Below are positions 26,308 to 34,430 of a DNA stretch of 61,245 nt, piece by piece. Numbering within the stretch: position 1 is the stretch's first letter; every line of letters begins with the position of its first letter. The notes below the pieces were generated by a model. It was not told the DNA's origin and did no database searches. It saw nothing but the letters and a program-made list of their open reading frames with translations. Source of the DNA: Glycomyces algeriensis. Lineage in GTDB: Bacteria > Actinomycetota > Actinomycetes > Mycobacteriales > Micromonosporaceae. Where the stretch lies: NCBI RefSeq assembly GCF_027622855.1, contig NZ_JAPZVR010000010.1, positions 4,005 to 65,249 of the forward strand, given 5' to 3'. The translations under genes were made by a program, and so were the position numbers.

Positions 26308-27711
26308 CTAAGGCCGGTGGCGCGAAGGCGCTCCGGGCTGCTGTGGGGCAGTGCCGAGGGTGTTGCTTGCTTCGGCCGCGAGGACCGGATTGACTTTGAG
26401 GGCTTCCGCGAGGTCGCCGCTCTGCGGTTCGGCGACGGCGGCCGCGTCGAGCGCGAACAGGTCGCGCAGGGCGCGGGCGTAGTCGGGCGCGCCGGGCTGG
26501 CCGGCGAGCTCTCGAACGCGGACGGTGGGCTCGTGGAGGAGGCGCTGGACCACGCGGTGCACGGTGCGGGCGACCTCGGCGCGCTGGTCGTCGGTGAAGT
26601 CGCCGCGGCGGGCGACCCGGGAGAGCTCGGCCTCGACGATGTCGGCGGCGGCCGAACGCAGGGCGGCCACGGTGGGCGTGACGGCGTCGGCGCGCAGGCT
26701 CTCGTTGTAGGCCGCGATCTCCTCGGCGAGGAGGGCCTCGACTTCGGCGAGGGTGTCCGCGGCGGCGCCGGCGGCGTCCGCGCGCTGGATCTCGGCGATG
26801 TCGACGACGTGCACGCCGTCGAGGCGCGAGACCTCTTCGGCGACGTCCTTGGGGAGGGCGAGGTCGCAGACGACGAGCGGCGCGGTGCGGCCGGCGAGGT
26901 GCGCGGCGCGCAGCACCGGCTCGGGCGAGGAGGTCGCGCACACGAGCAGGTCCACTTGCGCGGCAAGGGAGGCGAGGTCGTCGTAGGCGGCGGTCTCCGC
27001 GTCCCAGACGGCGGCGAGCCGCTCGGCCTTCTCGCGGTCGCGGTTGGCGACCTTGAGGGACTTGACGCCCGAGCGGGCGAGGGTCGCGGTGGCGAGGCTG
27101 CCCATGGCCCCGGCGCCGACGACGGCGGCGCGGGCCTGGGTGAGGCCGTTCGCGAAGCCGGCGCGGGCCAGTTCGCGCTCGGCGAGTTCGAGGGCGGCGG
27201 TGACGACGGAGGGCGCGGCGGCGTCCACGTCGGTCTCGGCGTGGATCCGCTTGCCCACGCGCAGGGCCTGCTGGAACAGCTCGTGGAGGTGGCGTCCGAC
27301 CTGGTCGGCCTCACGCGCGGTCTCGTAGGCGTCGCGCAGCTGGCCGAGGATCTGAGGTTCGCCCGCAACCATGGAGTCGAGGCCGGCGGCGACCCGGAAG
27401 GCGTGGGCGGCGGCGTCGGCGCCGTGGCGCACGTACCCGCAGGAGGCGAAGTCGAGCTCGGCTTCCGCGTCGCTCAGACCCCATACGCGGTGGAGCTCGT
27501 CGACGATCGCGGAGAGGCCCCCGTGGAAGGTGGCGGCGGTGGCGTAGACCTCGACGCGGTTGCAGGTCGAGAGCACGACGGCCTCGCGGACCTCGCCGCC
27601 GCCCAGGAGCGAGCGCGCGAGATCGGCGGCGGCCTCAGGGCCCACCGCGAGCCGTTCCAGGGTCTCCACCGCGGCACTGCGGTGCGAGATGCCCACTACC
27701 AGGAGGTTCAC
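26308..27711 (-). CDS. hemA: Glutamyl-tRNA reductase
   Basis: First committed enzyme of C5-pathway heme synthesis; reduces Glu-tRNA to glutamate semialdehyde with NADPH. 467 aa. Catalytic Cys50 in LSTCNRVEVYA, NADPH Rossmann motif GAGAMGS, ASSPEPVL and a C-terminal dimerisation helix. The start GTG (NLLVVGISH) was chosen by homology to the family N-terminus. Upstream frame residues come from the duplicated rex-hemA junction and are not real coding. Confidence 0.95.
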   Translation of the reverse strand: MNLLVVGISHRSAAVETLERLAVGPEAAADLARSLLGGGEVREAVVLSTCNRVEVYATAATFHGGLSAIVDELHRVWGLSDAEAELDFASCGYVRHGADAAAHAFRVAAGLDSMVAGEPQILGQLRDAYETAREADQVGRHLHELFQQALRVGKRIHAETDVDAAAPSVVTAALELAERELARAGFANGLTQARAAVVGAGAMGSLATATLARSGVKSLKVANRDREKAERLAAVWDAETAAYDDLASLAAQVDLLVCATSSPEPVLRAAHLAGRTAPLVVCDLALPKDVAEEVSRLDGVHVVDIAEIQRADAAGAAADTLAEVEALLAEEIAAYNESLRADAVTPTVAALRSAAADIVEAELSRVARRGDFTDDQRAEVARTVHRVVQRLLHEPTVRVRELAGQPGAPDYARALRDLFALDAAAVAEPQSGDLAEALKVNPVLAAEASNTLGTAPQQPGAPSRHRP

Positions 27712-27743
27712 TTCACCGTTCCCGTCTCTCGGCCGTTCTCTTC

Positions 27744-27815
27744 TTACGTCTCCGCAAGCGGTCGACGTGACTGCTCTCTTTACGTCTCCGCGAGCGGTCG
27801 GCGTGACTGCTCGAC
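27744..27815. repeat. 36-bp tandem duplication at the rex/hemA junction
   Basis: Two adjacent ~36-bp copies beginning TTACGTCTCCGC and differing at about five positions. Copy 2 contains the last 12 codons of rex; copy 1 lies between the rex stop and the hemA start. Confidence 0.8.
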
Positions 27816-28514
27816 GTCTGCGTTGTTCCGGCCGATCGTCTTGTGGTGTTCGTGGAAGGAGAGGATCTGCAGTTCGACGGCCAGGTCGACCTTGCGGACC
27901 GCCACGCCCTGCGGCACGGCGAGAACACATGGCGCGAAGTTGAGAATGCTTGTGACACCAGCATCTACGAGAAGGTCGACCACATGTTGGGCGGCCGCAC
28001 CGGGTGTGGCGATCACCCCTATGTTGATGCCTTCGTCACGTACCGCGCCGGCCAGGAGCGCCACGTCGCGCACCTGGATCCCGTCCAGGTCCTTCCCTAT
28101 GATGCCCGGGTCGGCGTCGAAGAGGCCAACGATGTCGAACCCGCGTTCGGAGAACCCGGGGTACCTGGCCAGGGCTTGGCCCAAGTGGCCCAGGCCGATG
28201 ATGGCCACGCGGGAGTCTTTCGTGAGTCCGAGCACACCCGCGATGTAGGCGGCGAGCGCGGCCACGTTGTAGCCGACGCCGCGCATCCCGGAGGCCCCGA
28301 GCTGGGAGAGGTCCTTGCGGAGCATCGCCGAGTTGACGCCCGTGGCGGCCGCGAGGGTTTCGGAGGAGACGGTCTCGACACCGGACTCGCCCAGCGAGCC
28401 GAGCGCCCGCAGGTACTCGGGCAGGCGCCTGACCGTGGCGGCCGGGAGGTCGGCGGCCGTCGCGGGCGGGCCGCCGGGGGCCCGGTGGTCAGTGCCTTCG
28501 CCGGTGGTCGTCAA
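27780..28514 (-). CDS. rex: Redox-sensing repressor Rex
   Basis: NADH/NAD+-responsive repressor, 244 aa from the chosen start. N-terminal winged helix (LPEYLRALGSLGESGVETVSSETLAAATGVNSAMLRKDLSQLGASGMRGVGYNV) and Rossmann domain with IIGLGHLGQALARYPGF. The start chosen is TTG 28514 because GGAG lies 8 bases upstream; a TTG at 28565 adds 17 residues but has no ribosome site. It leads the heme genes, which need redox control. No TTGTGAA-type Rex operator was found in the 276 bases upstream, though TATACA near 28721-28726 (minus) could be a -10. Confidence 0.93.
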   Translation of the reverse strand: MTTTGEGTDHRAPGGPPATAADLPAATVRRLPEYLRALGSLGESGVETVSSETLAAATGVNSAMLRKDLSQLGASGMRGVGYNVAALAAYIAGVLGLTKDSRVAIIGLGHLGQALARYPGFSERGFDIVGLFDADPGIIGKDLDGIQVRDVALLAGAVRDEGINIGVIATPGAAAQHVVDLLVDAGVTSILNFAPCVLAVPQGVAVRKVDLAVELQILSFHEHHKTIGRNNADVEQSRRPLAET

Positions 28515-28790
28515 TGGTGGAACTCCAGGTCCGCTAGTTCCGCGCCGCCGTTCACCGGCGCGCAACCCAGCTTAGGAGGTGGACCGCGGGAGGACTCGCA
28601 CAGGCGGCGCTAACCTGCGCCGGACGCGACTCGGCGGCTCGCGGGACCGGTGCGGTACACCCCCGTAACACTGGGCGAAGCCCAGCTGTACCGAAAGCCG
28701 ATTCCCGGCGAGCCGCCGTCTGTATAGATTTTGCCCTAAAAGACCGGCGATGCCCGTAAATCAATGTTTTTCGGCGCGTCGTCCCCGGAA

Positions 28791-29039
28791 TCACGAATTC
28801 GAGGAAGCCTCGAGATCGCGCCGCAGGCGCGGCACGTCCACGTCCCAGTAGCTGTGCTCGCGGCCGTCGAGCAGCACGACGGGCAGCCGGTCGCCGTATT
28901 CGCGCGCCAACGCAGCGTCATCGGCGACGTCCACCTCGGTGTATCCGAGGCCCGCCTCGCGCGCCACCCGGCCAAGATCGGCGCGCGCGGCGCCGCAGAG
29001 ATGGCAATCCCTTGTAGTCAGCAGCGTCAGCCTGTTCAC
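28791..29039 (-). CDS. Glutaredoxin-like thiol-disulfide protein
   Basis: 82 aa, thioredoxin-fold DUF836/glutaredoxin-like. CHLC (Cys12, Cys15) is the redox motif; LPVVLLDG carries the cis-proline. The GTG start has an excellent ribosome site (GGAGGGAGCAGG), which rules out the longer frame. In actinobacteria this gene usually sits upstream of rex-hemA, as here. Its promoter contains a perfect inverted repeat. Confidence 0.88.
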   Translation of the reverse strand: MNRLTLLTTRDCHLCGAARADLGRVAREAGLGYTEVDVADDAALAREYGDRLPVVLLDGREHSYWDVDVPRLRRDLEASSNS

Positions 29040-29064
29040 CCTGCTCCCTCCCTGGAACAGAAGA

Positions 29065-29081
29065 TCGCACAATCTGTGCGA
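29065..29081. promoter_or_regulatory. Perfect inverted repeat upstream of the glutaredoxin-like gene
   Basis: TCGCACA-N3-TGTGCGA, 26 bases upstream of the GTG. It reads outward like an operator for a dimeric regulator; it does not match the Rex site (TTGTGAA...TTCACAA). Confidence 0.6.
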
Positions 29082-29364
29082 CACCCTCCGTCATTCCTCG
29101 ATCACTATTGAGCCAGAACCGGTCCGCGAACGCGGACCTCCAAACATTTGGGGAGGTAATGGTGGGATTCCGCCCCCGCGAAGAAGGGTACGTCGGTGCG
29201 CCGGGCGATCGCCGACATCACCCGCAACCAAGCCGTCACCGAACGCGACACGCCGAACGCAAATCCGCGTCGGCGGCCTTCCTGATTTCTAGACTCAGGC
29301 GGGTCAGTCCCTGCGGGACCCGATCGCATGACTCGGCCCGACCCCTCACACGAGGAGGCCACTA
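29082..29364. other. Divergent space between glutaredoxin-like gene and bldN
   Basis: No convincing gene. Short frames exist (for example from a GTG at about 29192 with AAGAAGGG upstream, 29 codons) but show no family features. It should hold the bldN promoter; I see no clear BldD box or -35/-10 pair. Confidence 0.4.
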
Positions 29365-30210
29365 GTGCCCGGTATTGCACCAGCAATGGTGACGAACTAC
29401 GCGAACCGCCACACCGCAATGCTCACAGCCGATTTCGCCCCTTACCTGAACGCCGGCGCCATCGCCGAGACCCTGGCCCGGCTGCCCGCCCCGACCTTCG
29501 AGCGGCTCCGGCAGGCCGTCTGGACGGTCCTGAGCCTCGACACCGGCACCGCCGAGCAGCACCACGTGCGCTCCGGACCCGGCGCCGCGGGAGGGGCCAC
29601 CGAGGCCGCCGGCCCCGACCAGCACGACCCGAGCACCGACCAGGTGGACGGCGACGAGGTCGCCGACCTGGTGGCGCGCGCGCAGGACGGCGACCCGGGC
29701 GCCTTCGGCGAGATCTACGACCGCTACAGCGACACGGTCTACCGCTACATCTACTTCCGCGTGAACAACGCCCAGCTGGCAGAGGACCTCGCCTCAGAGA
29801 CGTTCCTCCGGGCGCTGCGCCGCATCTCCAGCTTCAGCTGGCAGGGCCGGGCCTTCGGGGCCTGGCTGGTGACGATCGCGCGGAACCTGGTCGTCGACCA
29901 CTTCAAATCGGGCCGCTACCGGCTCGAGATCGTCAAACCCGACGTCCTGGGGACCGACTCCCCCGAGACGGACCCGACCACCTCGCCCGAGACCGCCGCA
30001 CTGGAGAAGCTCACCAACGCCACCCTCCTGACCGCGGTCAAGAAGCTCAACCCCGACCAGCAGGAGTGCATCGTCCTGCGGTTCCTGCAGGGGTTCACCG
30101 TCGCCGAGACGGCCCGCACCATGGGCAAGAACGAAGGCGCGGTCAAAGCGCTCCAGTACCGGGCCGTGCGGACCCTCGCCCGGCTGCTGCCGGACGGCTT
30201 CAGAGGCTGA
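29365..30210 (+). CDS. bldN: BldN-type ECF sigma factor with N-terminal extension
   Basis: Developmental RNA polymerase sigma factor, 281 aa. Residues 1-~98 precede the sigma domains and match in place and size the pro-sequence that SigBldN carries in Streptomyces; they include a helical part (residues 25-57) and an acidic/Gly linker. Sigma-2 is about 100-170 (AFGEIYDRYSDTVYRYIYFRV, AEDLASETFLRAL), sigma-4 about 215-270 (LNPDQQECIVLRFLQGFTVAETARTMGKNEGAVKALQYRAVRTL). GTG start with GAGGAGG. The RsbN-like gene follows. Confidence 0.92.
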   Translation: MPGIAPAMVTNYANRHTAMLTADFAPYLNAGAIAETLARLPAPTFERLRQAVWTVLSLDTGTAEQHHVRSGPGAAGGATEAAGPDQHDPSTDQVDGDEVADLVARAQDGDPGAFGEIYDRYSDTVYRYIYFRVNNAQLAEDLASETFLRALRRISSFSWQGRAFGAWLVTIARNLVVDHFKSGRYRLEIVKPDVLGTDSPETDPTTSPETAALEKLTNATLLTAVKKLNPDQQECIVLRFLQGFTVAETARTMGKNEGAVKALQYRAVRTLARLLPDGFRG

Positions 30211-30265
30211 GGCAGGCGTTTCCGATCCCTTTTTCTCCTCCTCCTACTCCGGCGGCTCAGGCTGC

Positions 30266-30311
30266 TGTCGGAAAACCGACAAAAACCCGTCTCCGCGGGC
30301 ACCGACCCGCG
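30266..30311 (+). terminator. Tandem hairpins after bldN
   Basis: TGTCGG-AAAA-CCGACA (30266-30281) followed by AAAAC, then CGCGGG-N6-CCCGCG (30294-30311). Either could end the bldN message or attenuate read-through into the next gene. Confidence 0.5.
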
Positions 30312-30451
30312 AACCCGTCATCAGCGATCCGCCGGGCCCTACCCGGGCGGACCGACACTGCCAGGTCAGGGCCGTACACCGGCCCTCTACCGCCGTGGAA
30401 TCGAGCAGCGAGGCGGACAAAGTGGTCCGCGTCGCAAGGTTCTCGGCGAAC

Positions 30452-30480
30452 CGTAACCTCAGGGGCTACTCGTGCGTTGT
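30452..30480 (+). promoter_or_regulatory. BldN-type promoter of the rsbN-like gene
   Basis: CGTAAC (30452-30457), 17-bp spacer, CGTTGT (30475-30480). This matches the BldN promoter pattern as I recall it from Streptomyces (CGTAAC, then CGTTGA), where the anti-sigma gene rsbN is itself a BldN target. Confidence 0.65.
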
Positions 30481-30526
30481 TCTCAGTACAGGAGCAGGAT
30501 CCATGCAGTGAGAGGGGGTGTGCCCG

Positions 30527-31711
30527 GTGACTTTGAACCCTATGGAGCGCCGCCGCGCGGAGGAATTCGCACGGCTGCTTGACTCCGAGGAACCCTCCCT
30601 CCCTCACCAGCACAGGGCTGACACGTCGGCCGCGACAGTGCACACCGATACCGCGGAAGCGTTCGCCGAACTCGTCGGCGTCACCGAACGGCTCGGCGGT
30701 CTCGGCGAGCAGCTCATGGCCGCAAGCCGGCCATCGCAGCATTGGCAGGACGCCACCAGGCGCCGGCTCATGGCCGTCGCCGCAGAAGAAGGCATCGGCG
30801 TCACCGCCCGTGCCCGCGCCAGCGCCGCCGTGCCCGATACCAAGCGGGCGCCGGTGCTGGACGACATGTTCCCGCGCCGCCCCCGCGGTGGGCGCCGCCT
30901 CGCGATCGTGGCGGCCCTGCTCACCGGCACCGTGGCCGTCTCCGGGGTCTCAGCGGCCTCGGGCGACGCGCTGCCGGGCGAGACGCTCTACGGCGTCAAG
31001 CGCTCCACCGAGCGGGCGCAGCTCGCCTTGGCGGGCAACGACCTCGGGCGGGCGCAGCTGTACCTGGAGTTCGCGCGCACGCGCATCCAGGAGGCCTCCG
31101 AGGTCGTCGGCGACGACGCGGCGGTGGCCAGCGCGTTGAGCGACGCGACCGGTGAACTGCGCAGCGGCACCGCGCTGCTGGGCGCGATCGCAGTGGAGAG
31201 CGGCGACCCGGCACCGCTCGACTACGTGGACCTGTTCACCAACGAGCACCGCTGGGTGCTCGAGGACCTGGTGGCCGAGCTCGACGGCGATGCGCTGACG
31301 GCCGGCGAGGAGCTGGTCTCGGTGCTCGAGGCCGCGGCGGTGCGCTCGGTGGAGCTGCGCGGCGCGCTCGACTGCACCGAGTCCGGCGGCGCGAGCGACG
31401 ACCTGGGCCCGATCCCGGGTTCGTGCGTGAAGGACTCGATGGACGCGACGGCCCCGGTCGAGCCGAGCGGTGCCGACGCCACCGAGAACGGCACGGTGGA
31501 GACCGGCGGCGACGAGGCCTCTGTCGGGACCGACGGCGAGTCGGAGCCCGCGGCGGGCGAGGAGCCCGCCGGGAGCGCCGAGGAGCCGCAGACGGACCCG
31601 ACCACCGGCGGCGCGAGCGACCCGGCGACCACCGGTGAGCCGAGCAGCGAGCCCGCAGACGGCGACGTCCTCGGGGAATTGACCGGAATCCTCTCGGACC
31701 TGTTCGAGTAG
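30527..31711 (+). CDS. rsbN: RsbN-like anti-sigma/DUF5667 membrane protein
   Basis: 394 aa. N-terminal cytoplasmic region (1-~120, helical, with RRRAEEFARLLD), one membrane helix (about 124-146), a DUF5667-type extracytoplasmic helical domain (ALPGETLYGVKRSTERAQLALAGND...) and a long acidic low-complexity tail (after about residue 300). In Streptomyces RsbN binds and inhibits BldN. GTG 30527 is preferred because GAGGGGG lies about 8 bases upstream; an earlier GTG (30518) overlaps that site. It sits behind a BldN-type promoter, giving a negative feedback loop. Confidence 0.82.
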   Translation: MTLNPMERRRAEEFARLLDSEEPSLPHQHRADTSAATVHTDTAEAFAELVGVTERLGGLGEQLMAASRPSQHWQDATRRRLMAVAAEEGIGVTARARASAAVPDTKRAPVLDDMFPRRPRGGRRLAIVAALLTGTVAVSGVSAASGDALPGETLYGVKRSTERAQLALAGNDLGRAQLYLEFARTRIQEASEVVGDDAAVASALSDATGELRSGTALLGAIAVESGDPAPLDYVDLFTNEHRWVLEDLVAELDGDALTAGEELVSVLEAAAVRSVELRGALDCTESGGASDDLGPIPGSCVKDSMDATAPVEPSGADATENGTVETGGDEASVGTDGESEPAAGEEPAGSAEEPQTDPTTGGASDPATTGEPSSEPADGDVLGELTGILSDLFE

Positions 31712-31780
31712 ATTGGCGCCCTTCGGGGTACGCCTATGCGGGCTGATTTCGGCCCGGCAGAATGCAAGGTGTGGAGTAAA

Positions 31781-31812
31781 CGGGCCGGGATGCCGAGAGG
31801 CGTCCCGGCCCG
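31781..31812 (+). terminator. Hairpin after rsbN-like gene
   Basis: CGGGCCGGGA / TCCCGGCCCG, 10-bp perfect stem with inner GCC-GAGA-GGC, 70 bases after the stop codon; no U tract. Confidence 0.6.
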
Positions 31813-32075
31813 CCACCTTGTGCGATGAAGGTGCCGGCCCGGCCTCCCGCCGTGTGGTTGTGGAGGTGCCGGCCCGGCCCGCCCGCCGCGTGCACTGCAG
31901 GCACTGGGGTGCTGAAGGCCGTATACCTTCCCTAGCCCCCACCCACCCGGGGACCGTAGTCACCACGATGGCGCGGGGGTACGACAAGACGAGGGGGTCA
32001 GCGTGACCATGTCATCCGAAAGGGGTCGTTCGACGCGGAGCCGCTCCGAGCGGTCCGGGCAGACCGGGCGAGCCC

Positions 32076-32191
32076 GGCGGATCGAGTTGCTCGGGCGGAC
32101 CGGACGGTACGGGCGGTTCGGGCGGATCGAGTTGCTCGGGCGGACCGAGTCGCTCGGCCGGACCGGACGGTTCGGGCGGTTCGGGCGAGCC
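32076..32191. repeat. 45-bp period direct repeat
   Basis: A 27-bp unit containing GGATCGAGTTGCTCGGGCGG occurs identically at 32076 and 32121; diverged pieces (GGGCGGTTCGGGCG) continue to about 32191. The period of 45 keeps reading frame. Confidence 0.8.
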
Positions 32192-32382
32192 GGGCTGTTC
32201 AATCGGACCGGATGGACCGGGACCGGGCGGTCCGAGTCTTTCGACCGTGAGGCGCTGCGGACGTATCGGCCAGTGCGGCGCCGGCCTTCCCCTCGCAAGC
32301 GGCAATGTCCGTATAACCAGGGCCACACTGGAAATTCACCGGGCTCGCGTCCTGGCGTTACAGGCCGTCTGCCTGAGGCTTG

Positions 32383-32388
32383 TAGGCT
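32383..32388 (+). promoter_or_regulatory. -10 box of the HAD gene (leaderless)
   Basis: TAGGCT ends 6 bases before GTG 32395, so the transcript probably begins at the start codon. Confidence 0.5.
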
Positions 32389-32394
32389 TTTAGG

Positions 32395-33285
32395 GTGTCT
32401 GAGATCGAGGCTTCCTCCACCGCCTCCGCCACGCCCCTTCCACGAACCGTGCGGGCGGGCGGCACCGCGCTGACCCATTCCGTCGTCGTCGAGCCCGCCG
32501 CGCCGGGCGACGACGAACTCGCCCACCTCCCCACCGCCGCCTTCTTCGACGTCGACAACACCCTCATGCACGGCGCCTCCACGTACTGGCTCGCGCGCGC
32601 CCTCTCCAAACACGGCGTGCTCTCCGGCCGCATCATCCTCAACTTCGCCTGGAAGCAGGCCCGGTTCAAGTTCGGCGCTGAGAACCACGGGCACATCTCC
32701 TCGATCAAGGCCTCCGCGCTCGAACTCGTCGCCGGGTTCCCGGTCGAGCAGATGCGGGCCATCTGCGAAGAGGTCGTGGACCGCGACATCTCCCCGCGCA
32801 TCCTCGCGCCCGTGCGCCGCCTCGCCGAACGCCACCTCGAGTCCGACCAGGAGGTGTGGCTCGTGACGGCCAGCCCGGTCGAGCTCGCCGGGGTCCTCGC
32901 CTCGCGCCTGGGCCTGACCGGGGCGCTCGGTACGATCGCCGAGGTCGAGGAGGGCTGCTACACCGGGCGCCTCGTCGGCGACCTCATGCACGGCCCCGCG
33001 AAGGCGGACGGCATCGCCGAGCTCGCGGCCGAGCGCGGCCTCAACCTCGAGCAGTGCACCGCCTACTCGGACTCGGCGAACGACCTGCCGATGCTGCGCA
33101 AGGTGGGGCGCGCGATCGCCGTCAACCCGGACACGCGCCTCGCCCGCCAGGCCCGCCACTACGGCTGGCCCGTCCTCGACTACCGGCGCGGGCGCCGCGC
33201 CGCGAAGCTCGCGCTGCCGACGGCCGCCGCCGCCGGCGTCGGCGCGGGCCTGCTGTACCTCTACAAGTCCCGCGAGCGGGATTAG
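32395..33285 (+). CDS. HAD-IB family phosphatase (SerB1-like)
   Basis: 296 aa. Catalytic motif I FFDVDNT (Asp52, Asp54), motif II VTASP, motif III Lys in GPAKADGIAELA and motif IV YSDSANDLPML: a phosphoserine-phosphatase-like hydrolase with a C-terminal hydrophobic anchor (AALPTAAAAGVGAGLLYLYKSRERD) that should tether it to the membrane. Orthologues often lie near the glutaredoxin-like gene, rex and hemA. Substrate not certain; phosphoserine or a lysophospholipid head group are possible. GTG start appears leaderless. Confidence 0.87.
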   Translation: MSEIEASSTASATPLPRTVRAGGTALTHSVVVEPAAPGDDELAHLPTAAFFDVDNTLMHGASTYWLARALSKHGVLSGRIILNFAWKQARFKFGAENHGHISSIKASALELVAGFPVEQMRAICEEVVDRDISPRILAPVRRLAERHLESDQEVWLVTASPVELAGVLASRLGLTGALGTIAEVEEGCYTGRLVGDLMHGPAKADGIAELAAERGLNLEQCTAYSDSANDLPMLRKVGRAIAVNPDTRLARQARHYGWPVLDYRRGRRAAKLALPTAAAAGVGAGLLYLYKSRERD

Positions 33286-33320
33286 GCCGACCCGGCCCGG
33301 GCTGGAACACGAAGAGGCGA

Positions 33321-34430
33321 ATGGCAGGGCACATCGACACCGCGCAGCGGCTCACCCTTGCGGGGACGGCCGTGCTCGCCGTCGCCTGGCTCGCCTGGCC
33401 CTCCCCCGACCGTCCCGAGACCGCCGCGGTGCCCGAAGCGGCGCCGACCGTATGGTCGACCTGGGACGCCGAACCCACTGACCTGCCCGGACTCATCGAC
33501 GGCCGGGCCTGGACTCCGCTCGCCGTCCTCGACGACCCGGCCCCTGGTACCGAAGCGCTGCTCGGCACCGACGAGGCCGGGTCACTGCTCTATGTGGAGC
33601 GTGCCGCCGAGGCCGAGCCGACCCTGACGGTGATCGCCGAGCCCGGCGGCGTGCCCGGGGTGGTCGCCGCGGCGGCGACCGATGAGCGCCTCGCGTGGCT
33701 CCAGACCGTGCCGGACCCGCAGGGCCGGGTCGTCTCCGAACTCTGGACCGCCGAACGCGGCGCGGACGGCAGGCCCGGCGAGGCCGCGCTGCTGACGGCC
33801 GACACCGGCGACGTGATCACCGCCGGGAGCGCGTACGACCTCCAGTTCGCCGCCGAAGGGCTGCACTGGCTCTCGACCGCGCGCGGGGCATCGCTCGTCA
33901 CCGAGCACCGCTCGATCGGCGTGGACGGCGGCCAGGTGGGGGTCGTCGGCCACCGCGGGGCGTGGCAGTCCGCGGCCTGGCCGTGGCTCGCCAGCGCCGG
34001 GTCCGACTCGCTCGGCGGAGCGCAGCTGGTGCGCACCGACACCGGTGCGGGCGTGAAGGTGTTCTCCGGTTCGGACGAGCTGACGCTGTGCTCGGCCACG
34101 TGGTGCCGCCTGATCGTGACCGCCGCTGACGGCGCGCGGGTGGACCTCGTCCGTCCAGACGGGAGCGACCGGGTGACCGTGGCCGAGGGGTTCAAGTCGG
34201 CGGTGTCCCCTGACGTGGGGCTCATCGATCGGTTCGAGCCGCTCGCCGAGGCCGCGGCCACCACGGGCGACGCGACGACGGTGACGCTCTTCGACCTCGA
34301 GGCGGGCGCCGAGTACCTGGTGGCCTCCAGTGCGGGCGAGACGGGCGCGGACGCGCGGTCGCTGTGGTGGTCGACCGGGACGGGCGAGCTGCTGGAGTGG
34401 CACGTGCTGGACCTCACGGACCTCGCTTAA
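33321..34430 (+). CDS. Secreted or anchored beta-propeller-like hypothetical protein
   Basis: 369 aa. A signal-anchor (about 10-28, LTLAGTAVLAVAWLAWP) is followed by repeating beta-strand segments with periodic W and G (for example LLYVERAAEAEPTLTVIAEP, LAWLQTVPDPQGRVVSELWTAE), resembling a TolB/YncE-type propeller. Two cysteines (ELTLCSATWCRLIV) are close together and could pair. Ribosome site AGAGG. No enzymatic motif seen; probably transcribed with the next gene (folP), whose possible ATG overlaps its stop (TAATG). Confidence 0.75.
   Translation: MAGHIDTAQRLTLAGTAVLAVAWLAWPSPDRPETAAVPEAAPTVWSTWDAEPTDLPGLIDGRAWTPLAVLDDPAPGTEALLGTDEAGSLLYVERAAEAEPTLTVIAEPGGVPGVVAAAATDERLAWLQTVPDPQGRVVSELWTAERGADGRPGEAALLTADTGDVITAGSAYDLQFAAEGLHWLSTARGASLVTEHRSIGVDGGQVGVVGHRGAWQSAAWPWLASAGSDSLGGAQLVRTDTGAGVKVFSGSDELTLCSATWCRLIVTAADGARVDLVRPDGSDRVTVAEGFKSAVSPDVGLIDRFEPLAEAAATTGDATTVTLFDLEAGAEYLVASSAGETGADARSLWWSTGTGELLEWHVLDLTDLA

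Larger units (their letters stand above)
31712..32394. other. 683-base repeat-rich region without a supported gene
   Basis: Holds a 10-bp perfect hairpin (31781-31812), two copies of GGTGCCGGCCCGGCC 35 bp apart (31830, 31865), and a 45-bp-period repeat (32076-32147). Frames open on both strands (32003-32473 plus; 32012-32326 minus) encode only Arg/Gly- or Pro-rich low-complexity peptides and I do not call them genes. Confidence 0.6.

Noticed and set aside
29065..29081. Rex operator for the glutaredoxin-like/rex genes
   Set aside because: Half-sites point the wrong way (CGCACA...TGTGCG) and do not match TTGTGAA...TTCACAA.
29060..29100. SigR-type promoter (GGAAT-N18-GTT) for the glutaredoxin-like gene
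   Set aside because: GGAAT is present on the minus strand but no GTT occurs at the required spacing.
32003..32473. Arg/Gly-rich ORF with 15-residue repeats
   Set aside because: Low-complexity, open on both strands, no ribosome site, and it overlaps the start of the HAD gene; explained by the 45-bp DNA repeat.
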